Source of the DNA: Ligula intestinalis
Taxonomy: Eukaryota; Platyhelminthes; Cestoda; Diphyllobothriidea; Diphyllobothriidae
Direction of reading: 5' to 3'
Length of the DNA: 64,000 nt
Assembly: GCA_036362985.1 (NCBI GenBank)
Contig: JAYGXS010000004.1
Coordinates: 64,572,639-64,636,638 of the forward strand
The translations under genes and the position numbers were made by a program. Positions 54,491 through 64,000 of the stretch are shown here, piece after piece (the first letter of the stretch is position 1; each line of letters starts with the position of its first letter). The notes under the pieces were generated by a model. That model worked only from the letters and a program-made list of their open reading frames with translations, was not told where the DNA came from and made no database searches.

Positions 54491-55125
54491 AGTCAGCGTT
54501 TAGAAGGCCTGTTTGTATGCCTGTGTGTGTATCTCTCATAGGCTAGCATGTCTTCTCTACCAGCGGGCTTTCGGAAGTGCGTTGATTGGGACAGGATGGA
54601 TGATGTACATACATACTCTGTGTTTTTTTCTCCGAATGTAGCCATACGATAACTTACCCGTAGTGATTTTTAACTGACTTTTCCCGGTTCTGTGTACCAG
54701 CCGGTAGCAGCCACGTGTATCTTGCCATAGTTGTGCGTGCGTGCGTACTTGCGAGTTTGGACGTTGTTGTCTTCTTAGTTCTCTCCGCTGTCTGACTTTG
54801 CCGTTATTCTCTCCTCCTCTTTTTGGAATGATTTTCGCTTTTCCTCTTTCTTTCTTCTTTACTGTCAACCCTTTTTTACACAGTGTGTTTTGATCCGTCT
54901 AAAATGTTTTTTTTTAGTTTCTTTTTGTCCATTAATGCTCTTTACTTACCCCCCCCACACTTTTAACTTTGCTTTTTCGCCTGTTTGGGTGTAGGCATTC
55001 TGTTCATTTTTTAAAAATTCCAATGTATAGAAACATGTTTGTGAGTTTGTATATGTCACAAGCCATATGCCTAACTGGCAATGCCGTGCATAAAGGTGTT
55101 GTGAATTCAATACAAGTTGTATCAC
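54491..55125 (+). other. Probable 3' UTR of the oxidase, no signal found
   Basis: T-rich sequence after the stop codon. No AATAAA is seen within about 600 bases, so the true poly(A) site is unknown. Confidence 0.4.
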
Positions 55126-55129
55126 CTTG

Positions 55130-55800
55130 TTTCTTACTTCCTTTTGTACTTGTTACGGCTGTGGTCATGCCTGATCTAGCCGGTCTCGATGATGTCAGGG
55201 ACGGTACCTCTCCATGCGCGACGATTGGCGGCAGCGGATCTGGAGAAGTCTACCCAGTCCCTTCTCCAGCGCTGATTACCGAAGGTTCAAGAACCACTTC
55301 CATGTCCCGACGAACTGGGTCGAGCCAAGTTTTGAGTTGACCCTCTCTTGGACATCTCCAATTAGGTAACGGTTTCAGGTCGAGGGCAGTAGCACTGAGC
55401 TCCTGGGGTTGACGACGAAGAACGTGTCCAAATCACCACAGTCGTCTTTCCTGAGTGAGGATATCCTAGTGATTTTGTTGCAGCGAATGTAGACGGTCTC
55501 CTTAGAGAAGAAGTCAGTGTACTTCAATCGAAGAATACTCTTCAAGAAGTAGTAGTAGCCAAAGACCTTTAGATTCCGTTCATCTTCCACGCGCATAGCC
55601 CAACATTCGCATTCGTATAGGAGAATGGATCGCACTGATGCACGGTACACGCGGATCTTCGTAGAGATAAAATATCACATCGGCTCCATAGGCACTTCCA
55701 AAGGCTGCAAAAAACTCGATGTGCTGCGTCAGTTTGGGAGACAATGTCAATTCCGCGTACAATAGCCAGCCACTTAGGAGCTCAAGTTAGGACGTGTCAA
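55130..55800 (-). mobile_element. RTE-type LINE 3' fragment
   Basis: The minus-strand frames give MYRASVRSILLYECECWAMR and VEDERNLKVF, YTDFFSKETVYIRCNKITRI, then broken KDDCGDLDTFFVV (relics of RRLRWFGHV). The distal end near 55150-55210 (CTAGCCGGTCTCGATGATGT and the ACAAGTACAAA tail) matches the end of the 40.1-40.9 kb copy in reverse. Confidence 0.8.
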
Positions 55801-56569
55801 GATTAGACTGTGGAATGAGTAAGAAATCGGCTGCTGCCAATCAGACGAGGCGGAAGTATCGATTACCTTTGAACGTACGCGGTATGAAGCGGCGAGTGGG
55901 TCGAAAACGTGGGAAAGGCCGATAACGCGCGGAGTAGATGACTAGGCATAGGCGTAAGCCCTGACTGGGCGAAAGCATTTCGAGCTATCCTGGCGGTCTT
56001 GCTTTGCATTCCCCTGTCACAAAATAACACACTGTAGCAAAGTGAGAAAAACCGGAGTCCGTGTATCACCTGCTGCCGCTGTTCACTATCTAGTCCGGCT
56101 AACCGGAGTTCACTAAAGAATGAAGTACCTAGTAATGCATCATAATTGTGCGTTTTATTTGAAAAAGAACTTGCTGTCACTCATTTGTCGCCCTTAAGCA
56201 ATAAAGTCGTCCTTTGTAATTCGGTCTATTTCTTCTGCCACGTGAAGGACAGTCGTCAAAATCGGGTCGGATGCGAAGCAGGTAGAGTGCGTAGATTGAG
56301 CGGCTGCCGCATGACTGTCGCACTTACTGTCGATGTTGACCGCAAACCTAACAGTTATCTCACGTATCACGGGAAAAATGCTCACAGTCCACATCCTATG
56401 GGAGCCGTTAATTAAACCGTGAAACGGAGCCAGATCACTTCGATCATGCATTATTGTAGCTACGCAAAGATTTGAGTTCCAAATATCGTATCGTTTTCTT
56501 CCTTCGCCGAAGTCCTGCTACGTGGAAATGGAGAGGGGTTGCGCGCTCGTCGTCTCCCATATCGTTTCA

Positions 56570-57070
56570 GAGGGCTGTTCCAATGATCGCACCTTTATCT
56601 GCTTTACAACAAGAACCTGGGGCATGCACATTTGCTTCTATTCGTAAAACGGAGTTATGACCCCTCACCTGCTACGAGTGGCTTCGCACGAAATATCCGG
56701 GTTTAGTTTCCCTCGTGTAGCAGTTTTAACCCTCATAATCTCATCATTCTATCCCTCATTGGCAAAAGTAGCTTGTGTAGTAATTGTAGATGTAAGTGTT
56801 GCTTCTTTTCTACCGAGATAACTCAAGTCAATATAATCGCAAGGCTGGGTACACTAGGAATGGGAACAGCTGATTTAAATGAATAGACATAAATACACCT
56901 ACTTTAACGAATATAGTAGTTATTTTCGTATTTCTTTCTATTTAGTGAAACCGAAAGCCCAGAATAATACAACTACTGTCCCAGTGATTGCGCCTTTATC
57001 TTTTTTACTACAGGAACCTGGGACACGCATATTTGCTTCGATTAGTGGGCCACAGAACCTTTTCGGGCTT
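56570..57070. repeat. Direct repeat, two units about 400 bp apart
   Basis: 56579-56652 and 56979-57055 share ATCGC/ATTGCGCCTTTATCT, CAAGAACCTGGG/CAGGAACCTGGG and CATTTGCTTC.ATT. On the minus strand both read IEAN-x-x-PGSC-x-K-x-DKGAI-x-GT, and the second unit is preceded by RIRVPSAPSIGAYLFDAGG and SYGWLNEVRKSPKRF in the same frame. I do not recognise the protein; it is probably an element-encoded peptide. Confidence 0.5.
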
Positions 57071-57689
57071 TTTCTGACTTCGTTTAGCCAACCATAACTT
57101 TGGTGACCACCTCCGGCATCAAACAAATATGCACCGATAGACGGTGCGGATGGTACTCGGATGCGGTCTAACAGATGGGTCACAAGCAATTCGTTTACCC
57201 AAAATTCACCAATGACTTGTCATCTGCCATTCTCCAGCAATGCGGGATCGGATGCCCATTCAAGCAGACATTAGCGTACAATGATTTCTTGGTCTCCGGA
57301 GGCAAACGGACTCCGTGTATTTGGCAAAGATCACGAATAGGCAACAGAGGGAAGCGACTTCGGTTTCATAGTTGGTTGTCTGTTTGCGACCATTGTCAAA
57401 CACACGCAGCCAATAGATCGATGTGCGCCCCTTCCCGAATAGGAGATATGCAGTATGTATGTGTAAGAAATCGTGCTGCGGTCATGACGAAAGTTAGCTT
57501 GGTAGATTAGCATATTTTTATCCACATTATTTTGATCCACAGATTGGATTTAATCCCGGGAAGGCCCTTTATTCAATATAACTGCCTTTTATTCAAGTTT
57601 ATTGAAGGTGATAGGCATTAATTTCTGCCAATTCGAGAGGAACTTGATATGGAAAGCATTTCTTGTGCTATTTAGTGCGACAGAAAAAA

Positions 57690-57920
57690 ACCTACTTTCA
57701 TGTATTGTGCTTTGGGAGAGCTCCAAAATAAGTAAGAAAAGTTAAAAGCATATCATTGAAGAACCCGATATTTTGGTCTGAAGTTGCTCAAATGCAAGTG
57801 AAGTCAATTTTGAGGAATCGCATTTATTTCCAGGAACAAAGAATAATTTCAGTTTTTAGAATTATTTTTTGCTGAACTGTGAATTTCTTTGGCACAAAAT
57901 GCAGCATAAAGAGTTTGAGC
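57690..57920 (-). repeat. Dispersed repeat family D, copy 2
   Basis: Inverted relative to 47830-48040, AT-rich, no ORF; ends close to the PLE at 58.1 kb. Confidence 0.55.
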
Positions 57921-58142
57921 ACATCTTGTTTTACCGCATCAAGTATTTACAACGTAAGCAAACACTTGTCATATATTATCGTGAATATTGAATTAAAACC
58001 AGATTTTGTTAAATTTAACTCATGCCGAAATATACTTTTTGTGCATTGTAATTCCCGCTTATGCGAAATTTAGAAACGGAGCAGACACACAATTAATAAT
58101 TTGATGGAGAAATTCTTCGGAAAACAGTAACAAACTTTATTC

Positions 58143-58182
58143 GTAAATTTTCGACACTAACACGCTAGGTCGTCTTCAAACG
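58143..58182 (-). ncRNA. Strongly decayed hammerhead motif at the PLE 3' end
   Basis: The minus strand reads TTGAAGA (for CTGANGA), stem II GACCTA/TAG-T-GTC, then GAAAATTTA. The first core C is T and the stem III/cleavage triplet is not recognisable, so it should be inactive. Its place and layout match the other PLE termini. Confidence 0.4.
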
Positions 58183-58246
58183 TGAGGAAATAATTTGAGA
58201 AACAGTTCACATTTTTAAACGTGTCAAAAAAATCGATAATGCTGTA

Positions 58247-58714
58247 TCAGCTGTGGTCATTAGCCTGCTTTTGTGGTCGGTCTATTTTCCAGGATTTTTT
58301 AAGGTTGGTGTATATTGGATCCAATTCAACGTGCCTGTTGATGCAGGATTCGTCGGAATTCATAGCTTCTAAAAATTTGCGATCCATCTTGTATGGGCAA
58401 GAGCCGACAATGCAAGTTTTGTCCCATGCAAATTGGTGCTCAGTTTCTACTGTGGGCATGGCGACCTCGGACAACGGATATCGTCCCTTAACCGCTCGTT
58501 GATGTTCCCTTAAGAGTGTGGAGGCTGATCGTCCTGTTTGTCCGCAATAAACTGCATTGCAACAGCTACAAGGAATTTTGTAAACGCCCTCTTTTCTGTC
58601 TAAATAGCCAACCCTCTCCTTAGGATGTACAAGTTGGTTTCGTAGAGTATGTGTTGGTTTGTGCGCTACTTGGATTGGATACTTCCTCAGGTGTCTTTCA
58701 ACGAGTTCGGACAC
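58247..58714 (-). pseudogene. PLE GIY-YIG endonuclease domain
   Basis: The 155-codon frame contains VYKIPCSC, VYCGQTGR and REHQRAVKG (GIY-YIG family: paired aromatic strands, the conserved Arg in GQTGR-x-x-x-x-x-x-REH, and the later Glu), followed by HQFAWDKTCIV and a C-terminal INRH segment. This part of the element is intact as a frame, although the start is internal. Confidence 0.8.
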
Positions 58715-58791
58715 GTTTTTAATGTATGGAAGTGTTAGCCGATTTCTTGGATCAGGCGCTTCATCGGAACCTTCTAGTTTTTTTGTTTTGT

Positions 58792-59367
58792 TTAAACTTT
58801 TGCCGTTTCATGCATCAACGCACGAACTCTCTGGAGTAGCCGTTTTTTTGAAAACAGTGTGAATAGGTAATTGAGTTCGGCTTGGTAGAGGTCGGGGTTA
58901 GAACAGTGCGTTTTTGCTCGATTTATTGAGGTGATAACACTACTGCGCTTGTGAGCAATAGAGTGGTTGCTCTTGTAATGAGGGATAACATCAGCATATA
59001 TCTTTTTGTGGTAAACCGATGTTTGAAACGTTCCATCAGTATTACGCTGTACGAGGACGTCAATTTCTTTTTCGAGTGTAAATGTGATTCCAGGTATTGT
59101 TGAATTGATAATGTTGTGTAGTATTTCCAGTTGGTCCTTTTGAACAATGACAAACGTGTCATTGACAAAGCGTACCCTCAACTTGGGGTTAACTAGTGGT
59201 AAGACCATGGTTTCTAATTTTTGCATAGTTATTTCGGCCAAGAAGCCTGAAATTGAAGACCCCATGGGTGCTCCATTAATTTGTTTATAGTATTGTTGAG
59301 CGAACGAGAAATTCGTTTCCAAACACAGATCTAAGAGTTCAAGCTGGGCAGACGAAGGTAAGTCCAT
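58792..59367 (-). pseudogene. PLE reverse transcriptase, palm and thumb part
   Basis: 191 codons with LDLCLETNFSFAQQYYKQIN, GAPMGSSISGFLAEITM, LRVRFVNDTFVIV, TLEKEIDVLVQRNTDG and SVYHKKIYADVIPHYKSNHS, the final blocks of the PLE RT (TVYRKPTxTDxxLxxxSxHxxxHK in the family). Frame lost at both ends. Asp to Asn in the first catalytic position of the xxDD box. Confidence 0.8.
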
Positions 59368-59638
59368 TTCGTAGGAATTTAGTAATTCTTCTGTGTATTG
59401 TCTTGCTTAATCTAATGGTATTGATGTGAAGAGAGATATAACATCAAATGATACCGTTATTTCGTCCGCTGTTATTTCAAGCCCTTTTAACTTGTTTAAA
59501 AACTCCATGGAGTTGTTGATTGATCTTTTACAATGGGTTAAGTTTCCGAAATAGCCACTTTGCGATTTTGTAATTGGGTGCGCCGATTAATGGTAGTATC
59601 GTTCTTAGTGGTACTTCGGGCTTGTGTATTATAGGTTG

Positions 59639-59938
59639 TCAGTTGATTTTAGCTATGTTTTGCTTGGTTTGTATTAGGGACTTTGCAAGATCTCCTGATA
59701 TTTCTTCTTTCCCTGTACGACGTTTAAGTACCTTTTCAATATTTTTATTTTGTGTTTTGGTGGGGTCTGTACTGAGGATTTCGTATGTTGACTTGTCCTC
59801 TAGTAGTGATAGCATTTTTGCATCGTAATCTGTCTTGTCGAAGACGGCGGTTGAGCCTCCTTTATCTGCAGGAAGGATGACAATGTTTTTGTCTGTTTTC
59901 AGATATATAAGTGCTTTCTTCTCTTCTCGTGATAACAC
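59639..59938 (-). pseudogene. PLE reverse transcriptase, N-terminal motif
   Basis: A 99-codon frame with EEKKALIYLKTDKNIVILPA and DKGGSTAVFDKTDYDAKM, the well-conserved PLE block L-x-x-D-x-x-IVILPADKG. The frame ends before the finger-palm motif; the intervening 59370-59640 is interrupted by stops. Confidence 0.75.
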
Positions 59939-60562
59939 TGAATAGGGGGTTCGGTTCTTTAAGGCGTGTAAAGTGTTATTTCGGATTGTGAATTGTTCAT
60001 CTTCAGTTATATTTTCTGTTAATATAATGGATTCTCAATTTGCGAGAAAGTCTAGATATTTGGAATCGGCAATGTTGTATTTCATTCCCATAGAAAGCAC
60101 GTGTTTTTCGGTTGTTGTGAGATCTCTCGATGACAGATTTGTTACGTTTGTTGAGTAATTCTGGATTGTTTGGATGTATTGTTAATGGTCATCCATTTCT
60201 TCTCTAAAATGTTTCTCTTCTTCTGTCGGTCAATGTTGGAAACAGGAGTAATCGTCTCATTTAGAGATTCAAACAAGTGTGAAGGGAGTTTATCTCGGCA
60301 GAAATTCATGCAATGTTCTTTAGAGACTTGTAATTTTTGCAGTCTTAAGTGGGCATTGGAGATGAATGTGCTCAGCATGCTTCGACCATAACGAGACGCA
60401 ATTTCGTATCCTTGGGTTGTTCTTAAAGCAGGTTTAATTCGGATAGACTTTGGCAAAATCTTCATTTTTCGGCATTTGTGTAAATACGTCAACTGCTCCC
60501 GCGTTAGAATTTCGCGTATTGCACACTTTTCCCATCATCTAGCTTGCGATAAAACTTCTATC

Positions 60563-60700
60563 GCTTCACATCAATACCATTAGATTTAGCAAGACAATAC
60601 ACAGAAGAATTTCTTAATTCCTACGAAATGGACTAACCTTCATCTGCCCTGCTTGAACTCTTAGATCTATGCTTGGAAATGAATTTCTCGTTCACTTCGC
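60563..60700 (+). mobile_element. Inverted partial copy of the PLE
   Basis: The plus strand repeats the minus-strand sequence 59433 to about 59297 (CTTCACATCAATACCATTAG, AAGCAAGACAATACACAGAA, CTACGAAATGGACT and TTGAACTCTTAGATCT), about 90% alike. It lies 5' of the main element in opposite orientation, with AT-rich DNA and the start of the element between. Confidence 0.85.
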
Positions 60701-61335
60701 GCGTTCCTCAGGCGGCCCCACGAGGTACTCCTACCGAACAATGTACTCTGAACGGGTTCGGAATAGCAAAACGACAGATCACTTATCTAACCCCTAACCA
60801 ATGCCTACAGTGAGCGTCTGGCAGTCAACAACCGAGTCAAGTTGTTAACGCGCAAGTTGGAAACTTCCACTGAGAATGTTCGGCCATCGGCGGTCCACAA
60901 TAACAACATTTACGTAGGAGTGGTCTCTAGCGCACTTTTGATGCCGAAGGCTTTTTTGATGTTATACGACTCTGATGAACGTGCCTAACCGCTGTCCCGA
61001 TTTGTTGGCTGACCCCCGATAACGACGTCGCCGTAGAAAAGGCGCCAGGGTAGGTACTCGCCAGTCATGGTGAAGGCACGAAGGATTCCGGTCCGTTCCA
61101 GCATTTGCGTGTCTGGTATCTCATGGCAGTACTAGCACTTATAATTGGCTTGGTCGATAGCTAGAGTAAAGACACTATCAATCTTCATGTTTAGCTTTGT
61201 ATTCTTATCCATAATGATGGGCATAATTAGAAGGAGATGAGGAAGCACGTTGAACGTACATTAATCTAGAATGCATACGTTGATTGATCAAGACATTTTC
61301 CTGCCAGCTAAAATTATGCTAACAGGAGATACTTG
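60701..61335. other. No gene recognised
   Basis: No open frame over 60 codons and no recognisable repeat. Confidence 0.45.
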
Positions 61336-61340
61336 ACATG

Positions 61341-61405
61341 CCAGCATATACAAGTGAACATGCGAGTCTCAGAAAGTAATTGAGAATAAGGCGACTCGAT
61401 CGATG
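61341..61405 (+). repeat. PLE terminal fragment
   Basis: GAACATGCGAGTCTCAGAAAGTAATTGAGAA and GACTCGATCGATGG match 34230-34282, the terminal part of the PLE in oxidase intron 1. The hammerhead part is missing and a (TA)n run follows. Confidence 0.65.
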
Positions 61406-61408
61406 GAA

Positions 61409-61434
61409 TATATATATATATATATATATATATA
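61409..61434. repeat. (TA)n microsatellite
   Basis: Thirteen TA units directly after the PLE terminal fragment. Confidence 0.95.
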
Positions 61435-62745
61435 CCGATGATACGATGGGGGGCTAAAATTGGAGGTCACATAATTGCAAAAACTGACTGCACTATCCGG
61501 TCATGTTAGACATTCGCAGATCTGAAAATCTGAAGCAGAGACATGAAAGGTTGATGGGCCCGTACAAGCCATTTTCACTCTTGTTGAACAATCGCGTATA
61601 CAGTATGGCTCAGAATTCGTGCAACATGCCGACTTTTGCGAATGATTGATACTCACCCACTAATCAGCGTTGAGTAAGGTGGTAATACTGCCTATCCTGT
61701 AGCCCATTCTCCAGTAACTTCCGTCTCCGGGTGATACCCGCTTTTTAGAGAGCGTCTTTCTGGCCGCTAAAAAAGGCATGTACTGTAGAAAATGGTTACT
61801 TAGAAATTGGGCATTTTTACCATTGATTTTATCAACCTTTTTGAGTCCAACTATACTTTAGGGAACACATGTACGACAAATTCTTCCTTACAGTTGTTTG
61901 GTAGCAAATAACGCATTTTTAAGTTCCAACTTCGAGACAGTGTACCTTTCGGTTTAAAAATATTTCTAAATTGCCTGAATTCAAAGTTGATAGTCTGCGC
62001 TCGGTGTACATCCTGTTTAAGGAAGAGGAGGTCTTTGCCTAAGTTTTGCGGACAAAGTCTTATAGCTCACATAAAATGTTGCCATAGGCTGTGGCTCATA
62101 CTGTATACATTAGGGGCGGATACAGATACGTTATATTACGAACGAACAACTCAAAATCTTAAAAAATCTCAGATTTAGAAATGTTTCTAAAACTGAAGGA
62201 TGCCCTTTCTTAAATTATAGAACTTAAAGAAGGCGTTATTTGCTAGCAGAAGAGTGCAAGAAAGATTTATTTCGTACAGGTTTTCCACAAAATATATTTG
62301 AATGTATAAGGGCAGTACATGGTTTTGTTAGCGGTAAGAACAAAGTTCATTAGAAAGCGGGCATTATATCGTGGTTGAAATGACTTGAGAATAGGCTACA
62401 AGATAATCAGTATTCCAAGCTTACTCAATGCCGATTAGCGAGTGTTATCAATCTTTTGAAAATGTCAGCATATTGCACGAATTCGGAACCGTACTGTATA
62501 GTGTGCTAAAATAGATTTTGGTTTAATTTTTACAGATCAACTATTGCTAAGATTCTGGATCCAAAGGTCCAACCGTCGTTCTTTGACTCTAAACGTGAAT
62601 AATACATCAAGAAAAAACACAGAGCTAACTGTAGTGAAGAGAACCCTCGAGGCCGAGCCTATGTTGTTTGATAGAGTTATCGGCCAATATCTTCTTATTT
62701 CCTACAAACTTTTAACCAGAGTAAAAAGCACTGGCATTCAAGGAA
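61435..62745. other. No gene recognised
   Basis: AT-rich; small frames at 61987 and 62544 have no motif. Confidence 0.45.
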
Positions 62746-62749
62746 ATCA

Positions 62750-62755
62750 TTTATT
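62750..62755 (-). promoter_or_regulatory. Candidate poly(A) signal of the membrane protein gene
   Basis: AATAAA on the minus strand about 145 bases past the stop codon at 62900. Confidence 0.4.
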
Positions 62756-62899
62756 TGATCAGAGATAATAACATTGATTTGAGAAAGCGAAAAAGTGCAG
62801 ACATTGGAATAAAAAGAGTTCCAAATTGAGCCAAAAACTACTGTTTGATGTGGATCACCTGATTCCTCAAGCTTTGTTCAAAAACAGCTTCCCTCTAGG

Positions 62900-63484
62900 C
62901 TAAAAAGCCAAGTCTTCTCTCTGCCTGATTGGTGCTTTATCCGCATCAATAATGGTTGCTTCCTTGTACTCTTGAGACCGACCAGAAGAGAAATCACTCA
63001 ATTTTTCATCATTTTCTGCTTCCTCTTTCTTGCTCTTCGAAGCGTGCTTCAGCGTAGAGATAGTCAGATACATTGGCAGGATGGTGAAGAGCACACTGGC
63101 GATGCAGACGGCTCCGATGAAGCGTTGTTTGCTGTCCTGGATCAGCGTAATTGTCCCGCCGAGCAAGGCGCAAATGGCCTCAATTACTGCAAACGACAGC
63201 AGCCAAAGTTCGCTGTGAGGTAGAATTGGCCAGAAGACAAGTGCAAACTGCAGGAAGATGCCCATGCCGCCAACCCAATAGCCGGCCCGTGCACTGTTTG
63301 CAGCAGTTGTGTGATAGAACTGCTGGTAGATGAGGATGGCATAGACCACGCAGGGAAAGAGGCTATGCAGAAACAGCAGGAGTTTGTCCGCCTGGGCGGA
63401 GAGTCGACGACGAACACGAGTTCGACGTTTTTGGCGTACAGGCACACAGACAGGCTCACTCACCATGCTGGTAGACGTAGACAT
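62900..63484 (-). CDS. Uncharacterised four-helix membrane protein, 194 residues
   Basis: Single open frame with an in-frame stop (TAG) two codons before the ATG, so the start is well fixed. The N-terminal 30 residues are Arg-rich (RQKRRTRVRRRL). Four hydrophobic segments lie at about 35-54 (LLLFLHSLFPCVVYAILI), 69-88 (YWVGGMGIFLQFALVFWPIL), 93-115 (LWLLSFAVIEAICALLGG) and 122-143 (FIGAVCIASVLFTILPMYL). The C-terminal 50 residues are charged (KSKKEEAENDEK, then SDFSSGRS). By the positive-inside rule both ends should be cytoplasmic. I do not recognise a family; the layout resembles MARVEL/tetraspan-type small membrane proteins, but no signature motif is visible. A spliced 5' exon cannot be excluded. 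No repeat overlaps it, which supports its being a host gene. Confidence 0.75.
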   Translation of the reverse strand: MSTSTSMVSEPVCVPVRQKRRTRVRRRLSAQADKLLLFLHSLFPCVVYAILIYQQFYHTTAANSARAGYWVGGMGIFLQFALVFWPILPHSELWLLSFAVIEAICALLGGTITLIQDSKQRFIGAVCIASVLFTILPMYLTISTLKHASKSKKEEAENDEKLSDFSSGRSQEYKEATIIDADKAPIRQREDLAF

Positions 63485-64000
63485 TATTGACTAGCAGACC
63501 CGCGAAAACTCTCAGAGAACTGTTGCAGAAGCCGTGGGTCAATCAGGCGACAGAGTCAGAAGGAACCAATCAGCATCGGGGATCGGACCACGCTATAGGC
63601 TGGTGGTGTTGGTGGACTTTTACGTAATCATGATGGGCAGGGAGGCGGTAAGGAAAACAGTCGGATTGTTACAAAAATGACCTACCAAGAGAAGACAGTT
63701 GGTGTCTGGCGCAATAATGTTGGATTGGAGCTAAACAACAAAGTGAGTTGTATGATAGATTCCTTGCACTTCGCACCTGAAGTCAAACATGATTACTCAT
63801 AGCTCACCAAATGAAAAGGGGTTGTACTATGATCATTAAATATTCTTCTGGACTTCACCAACAAAGCTTCACATTATATTGGGCGTTAGGTTAGTGGAGA
63901 GATTTGTGTGCAATAGTTTGATTTTCAGTCAAGCATGATTTCAGAACCCGACGCGGCTGTGAGTAAAAAGTAAGGAATGCTGAGTGCAGTTTAGCGGATA
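63485..64000. other. Upstream region of the membrane protein gene
   Basis: Should contain its promoter and 5' UTR. No TATA box or other element can be assigned with confidence. Confidence 0.4.

Larger units (their letters stand above)
58080..60560 (-). mobile_element. Penelope-like element, decayed, RT plus GIY-YIG endonuclease
   Basis: Minus-strand pieces in order: 60142-60492 (N-terminal helices, LPSHLFESLNETITPV); 59639-59938 (IVILPADKGGSTAVFDKTDY, the first RT motif of PLEs); 58792-59367 (INGAPMGSSISGFLAEITMQ and RFVNDTFVIVQ, the palm motifs); 58247-58714 (GVYKIPCSCCNAVYCGQTGR, STLLREHQRAVKG, the GIY-YIG nuclease with its CC motif, and INRHVELDPIY). Several stops and frameshifts separate the pieces. 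The catalytic motif is FVND in place of the usual YVDD. The 3' end at 58140-58180 carries a decayed hammerhead. Confidence 0.88.

Noticed and set aside
56938..57189. Pseudouridine-synthase-like exon (RIRVPSAPSIGAYLFD)
   Set aside because: Only a short resemblance to the PUS1 C-terminus; downstream residues do not follow the family and half of it is a local repeat.

Overview
The window reads as nuclear DNA of a metazoan with long, transposon-filled introns. CR1-type and RTE-type LINEs, Penelope-like elements (PLEs) with hammerhead-ribozyme motifs, and short tRNA-derived SINEs together suggest a parasitic flatworm. A tapeworm of the Spirometra/Schistocephalus type is my guess, from repeat style only. 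There is no operon structure, prokaryotic gene density, rRNA or CRISPR. Two assembly gaps are present (10 N at 8712-8721; 100 N at 29380-29479).

Three host genes can be supported. (1) On the minus strand, about 16.8 kb down to 3.1 kb, lies a kelch-repeat gene whose exons line up in order with RABEPK (Rab9 effector p40). Five exons are well supported and join in phase, one more is tentative, and the first exon is not found. (2) On the plus strand, 33.44-54.49 kb, lies a flavin-containing amine oxidase of the LSD/polyamine-oxidase family in four coding exons with perfectly matching phases (785 codons). It has an acidic insertion and a Ser/Pro-rich C-terminal tail of about 215 residues. (3) On the minus strand, 62.90-63.48 kb, lies a single-exon four-helix membrane protein of unknown function.

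Much of the rest is mobile DNA. 0-11 kb: RTE and CR1 fragments, a promoter-like repeat family and a SINE. 11.7-13.2 kb: two tandem PLE 3' ends encoding a GIY-YIG nuclease. 15-20 kb: CR1 3' ends and dispersed repeats. 25-29.7 kb: RT relics, a CR1-like ORF1/ORF2 5' region whose ORF crosses two antisense tRNA-like units, and an inverted repeat running into the assembly gap. 34.2-34.9 kb: a short PLE inside intron 1 of the oxidase, with a hammerhead motif and an inverted terminal copy. 37-51 kb (mostly intron 2): SINEs, RTE, a 2.7-kb CR1, a TA-flanked MITE and its half copy, PLE fragments with another hammerhead, and a 1.1-kb inverted-repeat element. 55-61.4 kb: RTE, a decayed but recognisable PLE (RT plus GIY-YIG) with an inverted partial copy at its 5' side, and another PLE terminal fragment.

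The most interesting material is the set of PLE-terminal hammerhead ribozymes in different states of decay, the inverted PLE termini, the tRNA-like units inside a LINE ORF1, a near-perfect 52-bp palindrome at 30.3 kb, and the unusual oxidase architecture. All family assignments come from reading motifs by eye; no database search was possible.
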